A stretch of DNA of 64,000 nucleotides from Mxb001 sp049431945 (GCA_049431945.1 JBMTDJ010000003.1:1-64000), one strand, 5' to 3'; counted from the first letter of the stretch, positions 36,855 through 45,542 are shown. Notes: generated by a model not told the origin, from the sequence alone. Program-made: numbers and translations.

Positions 36855-38963
36855 GTGGCCACGACCACCGATCCCGCACGAATTCGCAATGTCGCGCTCG
36901 TCGGCCCCAGTCACGCGGGCAAGACCATGCTCATCGAGCGACTCGCTCTCGCGACCGGAGCGATCAATCGTCTGGGTGCAGTCGAAGACGGCACCACGTT
37001 GTCAGACCTTGATGACGCGGAGCGGCGCCAGCAGCGATCGGTGACCTTGAGCCTCGTGCAACTGGACTGGAACGGCATCCGACTTAACCTCCTCGACACA
37101 CCCGGATATGCCGACTTCGTCGGCGAGGTGCGGGCAGGCTTACGCGCGGCAGATGCCGCGCTCTTCGTCGTCTCGGCGACCGATGATGTCGATGCTGCCA
37201 CCGCCATGCTCTGGGATGAGTGTGCAGCCGTGGGGATGCCTCGAGCGATCGTCGTCTCGAAGGCCGACCGCGAGCGCGCCGACGTCGAAGCCACCGTCGA
37301 GTCGTGCCGGCAGATGTTCGGAGAGGGCGCGGGGATCCACCCGCTGTACATTCCGCTGCACGCGGACGACGGACATGTCGCTGGCCTCATCGGCCTGCTG
37401 TCGCAGTCGATCCGCGACTACTCCACAGGGTCCAGGGTCCATCGCGATCCGGAACCGCAGCACCTCGACCTGATCTCCGACGCCCGTGCCGGTCTGCTCG
37501 AAGGGATCATCACCGAGTCCGAGGACGAAGACCTCATGGAGCGATTCCTCAGCGGACAGGAGATCGCCTTCGAATCGGTTGTCGCAGACCTCGAGAAGGC
37601 GGTCGCACGCGGGCACTTCTTCCCGGTCCTTGTCACTGCCGCAACGCCGAGTGGCTTTGGCATGGACGAACTGCTCGAGGTGCTGACGCGGGGCTTCCCG
37701 TCACCGCTTGAGCACCCGCTGCCCACCGTCTCGGGGCCTGATGGCACGCCTCGCGCGCCTCTCGAATGCGATCCAGACGGTCCCCTCTGCGCCGAGGTTG
37801 TGCAGACGTCGTCGGACTCCTACGTCGGGAGGATCTCCCTGGTCCGCGTGTTCTCGGGAACCCTCACGCCTGATGTGACACTGCACGTGTCGGGGCACTT
37901 CCTGACCGTTCGAGGGCACGAGGACCACGACGTCGACGAGCGCATGGGCGGGATCAGCATGCGCGCAGGCAAAGCGCTCAAGCCCTTGCAGGGACTCGGC
38001 GCCGGTGAACTGGGGCTCGTGACCAAGCTTCCCCACGCGGAGACCGGTGACACGCTCTCGTCGCCTGAGTTGCCGCTGCTCATCGAACCCTGGACGATGC
38101 CCGATCCCCTGCTCCCGGTCGCGATCACCGCCCATACGGCATCCGACGAGGACAAGCTCACCTCGGCGCTCAGTCGCCTGGTGGCCGAGGATCCGACACT
38201 GCGCCTCGAACGCAATCCGGACACGGGGCAGATCGTGCTCTGGTGCATGGGCGAAGCACATGTGGATGTCGTCCTCGACCGACTCGCGACGCGGTATGGC
38301 GTGAGCGTTGATAGCGAGCCGGTTCGCGTCTCGCTTCGCGAGACCTTCGCCTCGAGCGCCACGGGCCACGGCAGGCTCGTCAAGCAGTCAGGTGGCCACG
38401 GGCAGTACGCCGTGTGCGACATCGAGGTCACCCCACTCCCGCCCGGCTCCGGTTTCGAGTTCGAGGACAGGGTCGTTGGGGGTGCCGTGCCCCGACAGTT
38501 CATCCCGTCCGTGGAGAAGGGGGTCCGCGCCCAAATGGCCAAGGGTGTCAGTGCCGGCTATCCCCTCGTCGACATTCGCGTGACACTCCTTGACGGCAAG
38601 TCCCACTCCGTCGATTCATCCGACATGGCCTTCCAGACGGCAGGAGGCCTCGCCCTGCGGGACGCCGCCGAGAGGGCGGGCATCGCGCTGCTGGAACCGA
38701 TCGACGAACTCACCATCGTCGTGCCTGACGACCATGTCGGCGCAGTGATGTCAGATCTCTCGGCGCGACGCGGCCGGGTCACCGGCTCTGCTGGGGTGGC
38801 CGGGGGCCGAACGCAAATCACCGCCGAGGTTCCCGGGCTCGAACTCACCCGCTACGCGATCGAGTTGCGGAGCATCGCGCATGGCACCGGGACCTTCACA
38901 CGCCGCTACCACGGGCATGAGCCCATGCCGAGTTACGCCGCGGAGGGCTTGACCGTCGACTAG
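36855..38963 (+). CDS. elongation factor G-like GTPase (EF-G2 type)
   Basis: A translational GTPase of 702 aa with the five-domain EF-G layout. The P-loop is GPSHAGKT (residues 17-24). Switch 1 is divergent (AERRQQRSVTLSL instead of an RGIT core). G3 is DTPG (81-84) and G4 is VSKAD (135-138) instead of NKxD. Domain IV/V similarity continues (QSGGHGQYAVCDIEVTP, PSVEKGVRAQMAKG). The GTG start has GAGGAGG just upstream. It is the only plus-strand gene inside the thrS-pgsA-pimA block. The deviations suggest a specialised factor rather than the housekeeping EF-G. I recall a similar gene at this position in Streptomyces, unverified. Confidence 0.88.
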   Translation: MATTTDPARIRNVALVGPSHAGKTMLIERLALATGAINRLGAVEDGTTLSDLDDAERRQQRSVTLSLVQLDWNGIRLNLLDTPGYADFVGEVRAGLRAADAALFVVSATDDVDAATAMLWDECAAVGMPRAIVVSKADRERADVEATVESCRQMFGEGAGIHPLYIPLHADDGHVAGLIGLLSQSIRDYSTGSRVHRDPEPQHLDLISDARAGLLEGIITESEDEDLMERFLSGQEIAFESVVADLEKAVARGHFFPVLVTAATPSGFGMDELLEVLTRGFPSPLEHPLPTVSGPDGTPRAPLECDPDGPLCAEVVQTSSDSYVGRISLVRVFSGTLTPDVTLHVSGHFLTVRGHEDHDVDERMGGISMRAGKALKPLQGLGAGELGLVTKLPHAETGDTLSSPELPLLIEPWTMPDPLLPVAITAHTASDEDKLTSALSRLVAEDPTLRLERNPDTGQIVLWCMGEAHVDVVLDRLATRYGVSVDSEPVRVSLRETFASSATGHGRLVKQSGGHGQYAVCDIEVTPLPPGSGFEFEDRVVGGAVPRQFIPSVEKGVRAQMAKGVSAGYPLVDIRVTLLDGKSHSVDSSDMAFQTAGGLALRDAAERAGIALLEPIDELTIVVPDDHVGAVMSDLSARRGRVTGSAGVAGGRTQITAEVPGLELTRYAIELRSIAHGTGTFTRRYHGHEPMPSYAAEGLTVD

Positions 38964-39412
38964 ACCGCCGACGGCCATGGGGCACCGGCACGGCCCGTTT
39001 CGCGGGCCCGGAGGTCTGCGTCGTCGGGGCCGGTATGCCGCAGCACCCACTCCTGGGCTTCGAGCGGCAAGTACCTGTGCTCCGACCCTCGGATGAGCAT
39101 GACATCGCCGGGGATCACCTCCACCGTCGCTATCCCGTCGGCGAGGACGACCTGCAGGATGCCGCGACCACTCCGGGCGAAGTGAGCCTCGTGAACGGCG
39201 TTGACATGCCACGCACCCATGCCGGTGTGCTCCTCGCCCGGTGCCGGAGGCTCCGCCACGACGACCGCGCGCACCTGGAACTCGCCTGGCCGGAGAACCT
39301 CGCCGAGCACCTCTGCCGGCGCATCGTCTCCCGGCGCGTGCACGAAGCTCACCCCGACCTCGGCCAACGCCGCCTCAAGATCGATACCGCCGGGTCCGCT
39401 GATGATCGCCAC
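38960..39412 (-). CDS. cupin-fold protein
   Basis: A protein of 150 aa. The metal-binding cupin pattern is visible as WHVNAVHEAHF (His69, His74, Glu75, His77) followed by GRGILQVVL, then PGDVMLIRGSEHRYLPL with a second-motif His112. This resembles small dioxygenase/isomerase cupins of the acireductone dioxygenase type. It lies 12 bp downstream of the HIT gene and its stop overlaps the EF-G-like stop through a shared CTAG. Substrate unknown. Confidence 0.75.
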   Translation of the reverse strand: MAIISGPGGIDLEAALAEVGVSFVHAPGDDAPAEVLGEVLRPGEFQVRAVVVAEPPAPGEEHTGMGAWHVNAVHEAHFARSGRGILQVVLADGIATVEVIPGDVMLIRGSEHRYLPLEAQEWVLRHTGPDDADLRARETGRAGAPWPSAV

Positions 39413-39424
39413 CGTCGCCTCCTG

Positions 39425-39976
39425 TCAGCCCGCGCTGTCCCACGCCTCGGCGAGCAGCCTGCGAGTCTCCGCAAGGAGTTGCGGCATCGGCTTCGTGTGT
39501 CCCACGACCGGCATGAAGTTGGTGTCTCCCCCCCAGCGTGGCACGACATGCTGATGGAGGTGCCCGGCGATGCCGGCTCCGCCCACCTTGCCCTGGTTCA
39601 TGCCGATGTTGAAGCCCTGCGCGCGAGAAACCTCGCGCAGCACGGCCATCGAGCGCTGGGTGAGCTCAGCGATCTCGGCAACCTCATCGGGCTCGAGCTC
39701 GGTGTAGTCGGCCACGTGCCGGTAGGGACACACGAGAAGGTGTCCAGAGTTGTAGGGATAGAGGTTCATGACGACGTACGCCTTGTTGCCGCGCGCGACG
39801 ACGAGACCGTCGTCCTCAGTCATGCCAGGGGCGCGGCAGAAGGGGCACTCCTCCCCTGGTCCGTCGTGTGCGGGCCGACCCTCTCCGCGCAGATAGGCCT
39901 CCCGGTGAGGTGCCCAGATGCGCTGCCAGCGGTCGATCATCCCGCCGTGGTCGAGGGGCAACTCGCTCTCGCTCAT
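39425..39976 (-). CDS. HIT family hydrolase (Ap4A phosphorylase/hydrolase-like)
   Basis: A protein of 183 aa. The histidine triad is GHLHQHVVPRW. The N-terminal pair of Cys in CPFCRAP probably forms part of a zinc site. The conserved core is YVVMNLYPYNSGHLLVCPYRHVADYTEL. The mycobacterial relative at the same position (between thrS and pgsA) has been described as an Ap4A phosphorylase. It overlaps thrS by 4 bp. Dinucleoside polyphosphates are side products of tRNA synthetases, which fits the coupling. Confidence 0.92.
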   Translation of the reverse strand: MSESELPLDHGGMIDRWQRIWAPHREAYLRGEGRPAHDGPGEECPFCRAPGMTEDDGLVVARGNKAYVVMNLYPYNSGHLLVCPYRHVADYTELEPDEVAEIAELTQRSMAVLREVSRAQGFNIGMNQGKVGGAGIAGHLHQHVVPRWGGDTNFMPVVGHTKPMPQLLAETRRLLAEAWDSAG

Positions 39977-41994
39977 GCTGGCGCGCTCTCCACCTGCCGG
40001 CGCTCACGGACCGCCCCGAGGATCTCCGCAACGGCGTCATCGATGGCGACGCCGTTGCGCTGTGTTCCGTCGCGGTAGCGGAACGAGACGGCCCCGGCGG
40101 CCATGTCGTCGTCACCGGCGATGAGCATGTAGGGCACCTTGGACTTCTGCGCTGTGCGGATCTTCTTCTGCATCCGATCATCGGCGTCGTCCACCTCGAT
40201 GCGGATGCCGTGCTCACGCAGTCGCGCCGCTACGTCGTAGAGGTAGTCGACATGGGCGTCGGAAACCGGAATCGCCACGACCTGCACCGGCGCGAGCCAG
40301 GGAGGGAACGCTCCGGCGTAGTGCTCAAGCAGTACGGCGAAGAAGCGCTCGATCGAACCGAAAAGGGCACGGTGGATCATCACCGGCCGCTGGCGCGTGC
40401 CATCGGGTGCGGCGTACTCGAGGTCGAAGCGCTCGGGCAGGTTGAAGTCCAGCTGGATCGTGGACATCTGCCAGGTGCGGCCGATCGCGTCCTTGGCCTG
40501 CACCGAGATCTTGGGGCCGTAGAACGCCGCACCACCCTCGTCGAGCACGAGTTCCAGCCCCTGCTTCTCGGCAGCCTGGCGCAGGACCTCTGTAGCTTCG
40601 GCCCAGACCTCGTCGGATCCGACGGACTTGTCGGGATCACGCGTGGACAACTCGAGATAGAAGTCCTCGAGTCCGTAATCGCGAAGCAGGTCGAGGACGA
40701 AGGTGAGCAGCGCGTCGAGTTCGTCGGCCATCTGCTCGCGCGTGCAGTAGATGTGCGCGTCGTCCTGCGTGAATCCGCGCGCGCGCGTCATGCCCTGGAC
40801 GACACCGGACTTCTCGTAGCGGTAGACGGTGCCGAATTCGAACAGCCGCAGGGGTAGCTCCCGATACGAGCGACCTCGTGCGTCGAAGATGAGGTTGTGC
40901 ATGGGGCAGTTCATGGGCTTCATGTAGTAGTCGACGCCCTGGCGGCGGACATTGCCCTCGGCATCGACCTCCGCGTCGAGGTGCATGGGCGGGTACATCC
41001 CCTCGGCGTACCAGTCCAGGTGCCCTGACTTCTCGAAGAGCGCGGCCTTGGTCACGTGCGGGGTGTTGACGAACTCGTAGCCGGCCTCTTCGTGCCGCTT
41101 GCGCGAGTAGTCCTCCATCACGCGGCGCACGACGCCGCCCTTGGGGTGGAAGACCGCGAGCCCGGACCCGATCTCCTCCGGGAAGCTGAAGAGATCCAAC
41201 TCGGCGCCGAGTTTGCGGTGATCGCGCTTCTCAGCCTCCTCGAGGAAGGTCAGGTAGGCCTGCAACTGCTCCTTGTCGGGCCACGCGGTGCCGTAGACGC
41301 GCTGGAGCTGCTCATTCGCCTGATCGCCCAGCCAATAGGCGGCTGCGGTGCGCATGAGCTTGAACGCATTCGGAGGGATGTAGCGGGTGTCGGGCACATG
41401 GGGCCCGCGGCAGAGGTCGCCCCAGCAGGTGGCTCCATCCTTGGCCTGGACGTTGTCGTAGATGGTGAGTTCGTTTCCGCCCACCTCCATGACGTCGGCC
41501 CCACCCTCGCTGCCGATCAAGCGCAGTTTGAAGGGCTCGCCCGCCAGCTCATGTCGCGCCTCCGCCTCGGTGACGACGCGACGGGAGAAGCGCTGACCGG
41601 ACTTCACGATCTGCTGCATGCGCTTCTCGAGGGCCTTGAGGTCCTCGGGCGTGAACGGGGTCTCGACCGAGAAGTCGTAGTAGAAGCCATCCTTGACCGG
41701 CGGGCCGATGCCGAGCTTGGCCTCGGGGAAAGTGTCCTGCACCGCCTGGGCTAGGACGTGCGCGGTGGAGTGACGCAGGACCGCCAGGCCCTCGGGTGAA
41801 TCGACGCTCACCGCCTCGACGACGTCGCCTTCGCTCACCGTCGTGGCCAGGTCCCGAAGTTCGCCGTTGATGCGGGCAACGACCACGGAACGATCGCCTC
41901 CGACAACGTCCATGGCCGTCGTACCCTCGGGGACCGAACTGGTGCGCTCGCCCTCGGGCGTGATGACACGGACCGCCAATTCCGACACGTTCAT
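39973..41994 (-). CDS. thrS: threonyl-tRNA synthetase
   Basis: A class II synthetase of 673 aa with an N-terminal TGS domain (about 1-70), an editing domain (LRHSTAHVLAQAVQDTFPEAKLGIGPP and YIPPNAFKLMRTAAAYWLG), the catalytic core (YYMKPMNCPMHNLIF, GMTRARGFTQDDAHIYC with zinc ligands) and a C-terminal anticodon domain (QVVAIPVSDAHVDYLYDVAARLREHGI). The ATG at 41994 follows GAGAGG with almost no spacing; the GTG two codons later (41988) has a better distance and may be the real start. Confidence 0.96.
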   Translation of the reverse strand: MNVSELAVRVITPEGERTSSVPEGTTAMDVVGGDRSVVVARINGELRDLATTVSEGDVVEAVSVDSPEGLAVLRHSTAHVLAQAVQDTFPEAKLGIGPPVKDGFYYDFSVETPFTPEDLKALEKRMQQIVKSGQRFSRRVVTEAEARHELAGEPFKLRLIGSEGGADVMEVGGNELTIYDNVQAKDGATCWGDLCRGPHVPDTRYIPPNAFKLMRTAAAYWLGDQANEQLQRVYGTAWPDKEQLQAYLTFLEEAEKRDHRKLGAELDLFSFPEEIGSGLAVFHPKGGVVRRVMEDYSRKRHEEAGYEFVNTPHVTKAALFEKSGHLDWYAEGMYPPMHLDAEVDAEGNVRRQGVDYYMKPMNCPMHNLIFDARGRSYRELPLRLFEFGTVYRYEKSGVVQGMTRARGFTQDDAHIYCTREQMADELDALLTFVLDLLRDYGLEDFYLELSTRDPDKSVGSDEVWAEATEVLRQAAEKQGLELVLDEGGAAFYGPKISVQAKDAIGRTWQMSTIQLDFNLPERFDLEYAAPDGTRQRPVMIHRALFGSIERFFAVLLEHYAGAFPPWLAPVQVVAIPVSDAHVDYLYDVAARLREHGIRIEVDDADDRMQKKIRTAQKSKVPYMLIAGDDDMAAGAVSFRYRDGTQRNGVAIDDAVAEILGAVRERRQVESAPA

Positions 41995-42060
41995 CCTCTC
42001 GGCCTGCCCGCCCGATATCCCAACCCGCCAACAGTATCGTCACGGGCAGCAGTTGCCTGG

Positions 42061-42171
42061 ATGCAGCCGACGACCGACGTCGTCTTTCCCGTGTGGGTTG
42101 CCATCGTGAGCGTCTACCTGCTCATCACGACGCCGGGCGGCAAGGCCTTGGAGGCACGGGCCGGGCTGTGA
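42061..42171 (+). CDS. possible 36-residue single-span membrane peptide
   Basis: A short ATG-to-TGA frame in the gap between thrS and tRNA-Val. The peptide has one hydrophobic segment (VVFPVWVAIVSVYLLI) followed by a polar/basic end. About 90 percent of its third positions are G or C, as in real genes here. No clear Shine-Dalgarno precedes it, and I recognise no family. It is antisense to the thrS upstream region and could be chance. Confidence 0.35.
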   Translation: MQPTTDVVFPVWVAIVSVYLLITTPGGKALEARAGL

Positions 42172-42174
42172 CGG

Positions 42175-42246
<72 letters not shown>

Positions 42247-42297
42247 GTCGGGACGCATTCCCCTTCGGATCCGAGGCGTGAGACTACCGCACGGCCC

Positions 42298-42822
42298 CTA
42301 ACGGAAAACCAGGCCCGTGATCGGTTGAAGAGTCAGCCCGTAGGCGACGACGTACCAGGCGATCCCCACAGCGGCAGTCACGATGACGGCGCTGGCGAGC
42401 GCAATGTTTCGCTTGCGTACGCGGGGATCGAGTGCGGCCTCGGCAGCCCGCCGAGCCCAGCGCCGCACCGGCTCCAGCAGCCGTCTCGCCCAGGCGTACT
42501 CCGATGCCAGCACGATGAACCCGAGGATGATCGTCGCCCAGCCCGGTCCCGGAAGCACGAGCATCGCCACGCCCGCCAGGACCAGCCCGAAGCCGATGAG
42601 TAGCACGCCGGCCCGCCACAGCACGTGCGTCGACCTACGGCGACGCGCCCAGGCCCGGGCACGTAGGTGCGGGGGGAGGACGCGGTCGACAGCTTCCTCG
42701 AATCCCTCGACGAGTTCTTCAGCGGCATCCTCGATCGAGTCCTCGATCTGATGCAGGCGCGACTCCTCGGGAGTTTCCCCGTCTCGAGAATCGTCGTCGC
42801 GCTCACGCTCCGGGCCGCTCAC
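42298..42822 (-). CDS. PGPGW-motif membrane protein (TIGR02611-like)
   Basis: A protein of 174 aa. It has an acidic N-terminus with a helical SIEDAAEELVEGFEEAVDRVL segment, a basic RARAWARRRR stretch and two hydrophobic segments flanking the hallmark VLPGPGWATIILGFIVLASEYAWA. A third hydrophobic helix lies near the C-terminus. Function unknown. The GTG at 42822 is chosen because it lies after the end of pabC; the Shine-Dalgarno is weak. Confidence 0.8.
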   Translation of the reverse strand: MSGPERERDDDSRDGETPEESRLHQIEDSIEDAAEELVEGFEEAVDRVLPPHLRARAWARRRRSTHVLWRAGVLLIGFGLVLAGVAMLVLPGPGWATIILGFIVLASEYAWARRLLEPVRRWARRAAEAALDPRVRKRNIALASAVIVTAAVGIAWYVVAYGLTLQPITGLVFR

Positions 42823-42841
42823 CCATCCACGGTAACCGCGA

Positions 42842-43684
42842 TCAGGGGTCCACGTCAGCCTGGGAACGCCGCTCAAACTCGGCCCTGACGGCGGCGGTCA
42901 CCGGGCCGGGCGCGGGCAGCGAATGAGCGTCGATGCGGTGAACGGGCTGGACATCTCGCGTGGAGGAGGTGATGAAGGCCTCCTCCACAGCGGCCAGATC
43001 CTCGAAGGGGATGTCCTCCTCGACCGCGTCACTCCACTCGAGCACGAGTGCGCGGGTCACTCCGGGCAGGCAGCCGGTCTCCAGGGTGGGTGTCATCAGG
43101 CGCCCGCCGAGCACGACGAAGACATTTGAGCCGGTCCCCTCACAGAGCCGGCCGCGGGTGTCTCCCATGAGCGCCTCCCCCGCGCCGTGTTCGTGCGCTC
43201 GGGCGAGGGCGAGCACGTTCTCGGCGTACGACGTGGACTTGACGCCCGCCAGCGGGCTTCGCTCATTGCGGGGCCAGGGGACGGTGATCACGGCTGCCGA
43301 CTCGGGCCAGGGCCTCATGGGCGAGGCAGCGACGACAAGCGTCGGCCCTGCCTCGCCTCGGTCGCTGCCGAGTGGAGCCTCTCCCGCGGTGAAGGTCACC
43401 CTCAGGCGGCCAAGCTCGCCGAGTGCCTCCGCATTGGCCTCGATGGTGTCGACAATGGCGGCCCTCACCCGGTCACGGTCGGGGATGGGCAGGCCCAAAC
43501 CGGCGGCACTGCGCTCAAGTCGATCCAGATGCCGGCTTACGGCGAAGGCCTCACCTCCCGACACCTTCAGCGTCTCGAACACGCCGTCCGCCACCGTGAA
43601 GCCGTGGTCGAGCACGGACACTCGGGCCCGCGACGCGTCGACGAGACCCCCCGGCTGGTCAGCCTGCGACAACCAGATCCTCAT
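42842..43684 (-). CDS. pabC: class IV aminotransferase, probable 4-amino-4-deoxychorismate lyase
   Basis: A PLP enzyme of 280 aa of the fold IV family. Lys in GVKSTSYAENVLALARA is the expected Schiff-base residue. The Glu and PLP-phosphate region is LCEGTGSNVFVV, then LPGVTRALVLEW and AFITSSTRDVQPV. Coupling to pabB (ATGA overlap at 43681-43684) argues for the lyase that makes 4-aminobenzoate for folate, rather than a branched-chain or D-amino acid aminotransferase. Confidence 0.82.
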   Translation of the reverse strand: MRIWLSQADQPGGLVDASRARVSVLDHGFTVADGVFETLKVSGGEAFAVSRHLDRLERSAAGLGLPIPDRDRVRAAIVDTIEANAEALGELGRLRVTFTAGEAPLGSDRGEAGPTLVVAASPMRPWPESAAVITVPWPRNERSPLAGVKSTSYAENVLALARAHEHGAGEALMGDTRGRLCEGTGSNVFVVLGGRLMTPTLETGCLPGVTRALVLEWSDAVEEDIPFEDLAAVEEAFITSSTRDVQPVHRIDAHSLPAPGPVTAAVRAEFERRSQADVDP

Positions 43685-44766
43685 GACCTCACCTCGTCGA
43701 GCGTGCCGCGATGCCGTTCGGGCTCCCATGCACCTGACGCGATCGCGACAAGGCGCTCGGCCTTCAATTCCGTCTCGCGCCATTCCGCCCGAGCATCGGA
43801 ACCCCACGTGATGCCGGCGCCTGTCCCGAAGTGCACGCGATCCTCCGACTTCCAGAAAGTACGAATGGCTACGGCGAGATTCGCCCGTCCGGCGTCGGCA
43901 TCCACCCACCCGACCGCGCCGCAGTACGGCCCGCGCGAGGCCAGCTCAACATCATCGATGATGGCCATGGCAGCCAATTTTGGCGCACCCGTCACCGAGC
44001 CGGGTGGAAACGTCGCGTCGATGACATCGGTCCAGGATGTGTCGGGTGCGAGGACGCCGCGGACTCGGCTGACTAGGTGCACCAGGCCTGGATGCTCCTC
44101 TTCGGCCAGCAGATCAGGAACGCTCACCGTGCCTGTCGCGCAGACGCGCGAGAGATCGTTGCGCATCAGGTCCACGATCATGACGTTTTCTGCTTGGTCC
44201 TTGGGAAGCAGGTCAGCGGCGGTGCGGCCAGTTCCCTTGATCGGACCGGTGAGGACCTCGTCGCCGTCGCGGGCGATGAAGAGTTCGGGTGACGCGCTGG
44301 CGATCTCGACGACGCCCGGAATGTTGATCATCGCCGCATGTGGCGCGGGATTGCCGCGGGTAAGGAGCGCATGCAACCCGCCGATGTCCGATCGCGCGTC
44401 CTCCGGCAGTGCGCCGGTGAGAATCCGGCAGACGTTGGCCTGGTAGACGTCCCCGGCCGCGATCCGCTCTCGCACATGGTCGACAGCGGCGACGTAGTCA
44501 GCCTCAGCCATCGACGAGGACCACGACTCCGGACCTCGCCAAGGACCCGCGACCTCCTCAGCCGGGCCGGGCCGCCAGGTGGCGAATCGAGCGAAGACAG
44601 GATCTCCGGCGTAGGGAATCACCACCGCCCAGCGGCCCGAGGTATCGAGCGCACGGGCGTCGCTACGAACCTCCATGAGGTCGCGCGCTACCCAGCCGCC
44701 CAGATGGGCGACCGGCTGCGACCGGTCCGGGGACCATCCCACGTGGGGGCGGGGTGCGTGCGTCAC
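43681..44766 (-). CDS. pabB: aminodeoxychorismate synthase component I
   Basis: A chorismate-utilising enzyme of 361 aa. Core motifs: IAAGDVYQANVCR, ASASPELFIARDGDEVLTGPIKGTGR (PIKGT contains the active-site Lys), NVMIVDLMRNDLSRVC, TFPPGSVTGAPKLAAM and GPYCGAVGWV. The N-terminus is short, giving a compact form. No glutaminase subunit (pabA) gene is adjacent, so it must be supplied elsewhere. Confidence 0.88.
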   Translation of the reverse strand: MTHAPRPHVGWSPDRSQPVAHLGGWVARDLMEVRSDARALDTSGRWAVVIPYAGDPVFARFATWRPGPAEEVAGPWRGPESWSSSMAEADYVAAVDHVRERIAAGDVYQANVCRILTGALPEDARSDIGGLHALLTRGNPAPHAAMINIPGVVEIASASPELFIARDGDEVLTGPIKGTGRTAADLLPKDQAENVMIVDLMRNDLSRVCATGTVSVPDLLAEEEHPGLVHLVSRVRGVLAPDTSWTDVIDATFPPGSVTGAPKLAAMAIIDDVELASRGPYCGAVGWVDADAGRANLAVAIRTFWKSEDRVHFGTGAGITWGSDARAEWRETELKAERLVAIASGAWEPERHRGTLDEVRS

Positions 44767-44794
44767 GGCACCATCCTGTCGGGTCGGGGTCGCG

Positions 44795-44824
44795 TTGAGG
44801 AGCCCTCGGCGTGTCGGCTATCGT
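44795..44824 (+). promoter_or_regulatory. candidate promoter of tRNA array
   Basis: TTGAGG (44795-44800) and TATCGT (44819-44824) are separated by 18 nt and lie about 50 nt upstream of tRNA-Gly. The match to a primary sigma promoter is only partial, so this is a guess from position and pattern. Confidence 0.3.
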
Positions 44825-44876
44825 CGTCCCCCTGACTGGGCCCCGGCTTGGTCTGACCGGGCAACCGCCCGGTCTC

Positions 44877-44949
44877 GCGGACGTAGCGCAGTTGGTAGCG
44901 CATCACCTTGCCAAGGTGAGGGTCGCGGGTTCGAGTCCCGTCGTCCGCT
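44877..44949 (+). tRNA. tRNA-Gly(GCC)
   Basis: A 73-nt cloverleaf with acceptor GCGGACG/CGTCCGC and discriminator T44949. The anticodon loop contains GCC and the T loop is TTCGAGT. CCA is not encoded. First of three closely spaced tRNAs. Confidence 0.96.
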
Positions 44950-44971
44950 CGAAGGGTCCACGAGACCTTTC

Positions 44972-45042
44972 GGTGGAGTGGCCGAGAGGCGAGGCAAGGG
45001 ACTGCAAATCCCTCTACACGGGTTCAAATCCCGTCTCCACCT
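44972..45042 (+). tRNA. tRNA-Cys(GCA)
   Basis: A 71-nt cloverleaf with acceptor GGTGGAG/CTCCACC and discriminator T45042. The anticodon is GCA in loop ACTGCAAAT and the T loop is TTCAAAT. CCA is not encoded. It lies 22 bp after tRNA-Gly. Confidence 0.95.
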
Positions 45043-45074
45043 CGCAGCAACACGAGCACGGGCACCACCAGCAC

Positions 45075-45150
45075 GGGCGATTGGCGCAGGGGCTAGCGCG
45101 CTTCCTTGACACGGAAGAGGTCACAGGTTCAAATCCTGTATCGCCCACCA
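45075..45150 (+). tRNA. tRNA-Val(GAC) with encoded CCA
   Basis: Acceptor GGGCGAT/ATCGCCC (45075-45081/45140-45146), anticodon stem CTTCC/GGAAG with loop TTGACAC (anticodon GAC), T loop TTCAAAT and discriminator A45147. Unlike its neighbours the CCA end (45148-45150) is encoded. Its last A is also the A of the ATG of the next gene. Confidence 0.95.
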
Positions 45151-45542
45151 TGGCAGCGATCCGTCGTCTCGTCGGCGTCTACGACGCTGACGGTGATCTG
45201 CGCGGGGAGATTGCCTACCTCGCTGGCAAGTTCGGTGGCCGCCATTGCGCCCTCTGCGACATCACCCACTCCCCCGTTCGGCGTCGGCGCGAGTGGGATG
45301 ACTACGTCTCGACCCTTCCCGTGCCCTTCGACCTGGTTCACCGCAATAAGCGATCTGAGGCGATCGCCTCGGCCACCGATGGCCGTGAGGCATGCGTCGT
45401 GGCCGAATGCACTGACGGTGCCGTCGTCTTCCTGCTGGATAACGACGATCTCCTACGTGCGAGCGATGTCGCGGGCCTGGCACGAGCCGTCGACGACGCG
45501 ATCGCGTCCGCTGGACTGAGTTGGACCGGCGCTAGCCCTTGA
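45150..45542 (+). CDS. hypothetical protein starting inside a tRNA CCA end
   Basis: A protein of 130 aa. Conserved-looking features are the opening RRLVGVYDADGDLRGEIAYLAGKFGG and a possible metal or redox motif CALCDITH (Cys33, Cys36, Asp37, His40). The C-terminus is acidic. I do not recognise the family with certainty. The only plausible start is the ATG at 45150. The frame stays open back through the tRNAs, but those codons are tRNA sequence. There is no room for a Shine-Dalgarno outside the tRNA, so translation must use the tRNA-containing precursor or an unusual mode. Confidence 0.75.
   Translation: MAAIRRLVGVYDADGDLRGEIAYLAGKFGGRHCALCDITHSPVRRRREWDDYVSTLPVPFDLVHRNKRSEAIASATDGREACVVAECTDGAVVFLLDNDDLLRASDVAGLARAVDDAIASAGLSWTGASP

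Noticed and set aside
44811..45149. Extended open frame through the tRNA genes ahead of the 130-aa protein
   Set aside because: The upstream codons are tRNA sequence; no ribosome site or homology supports translation there.
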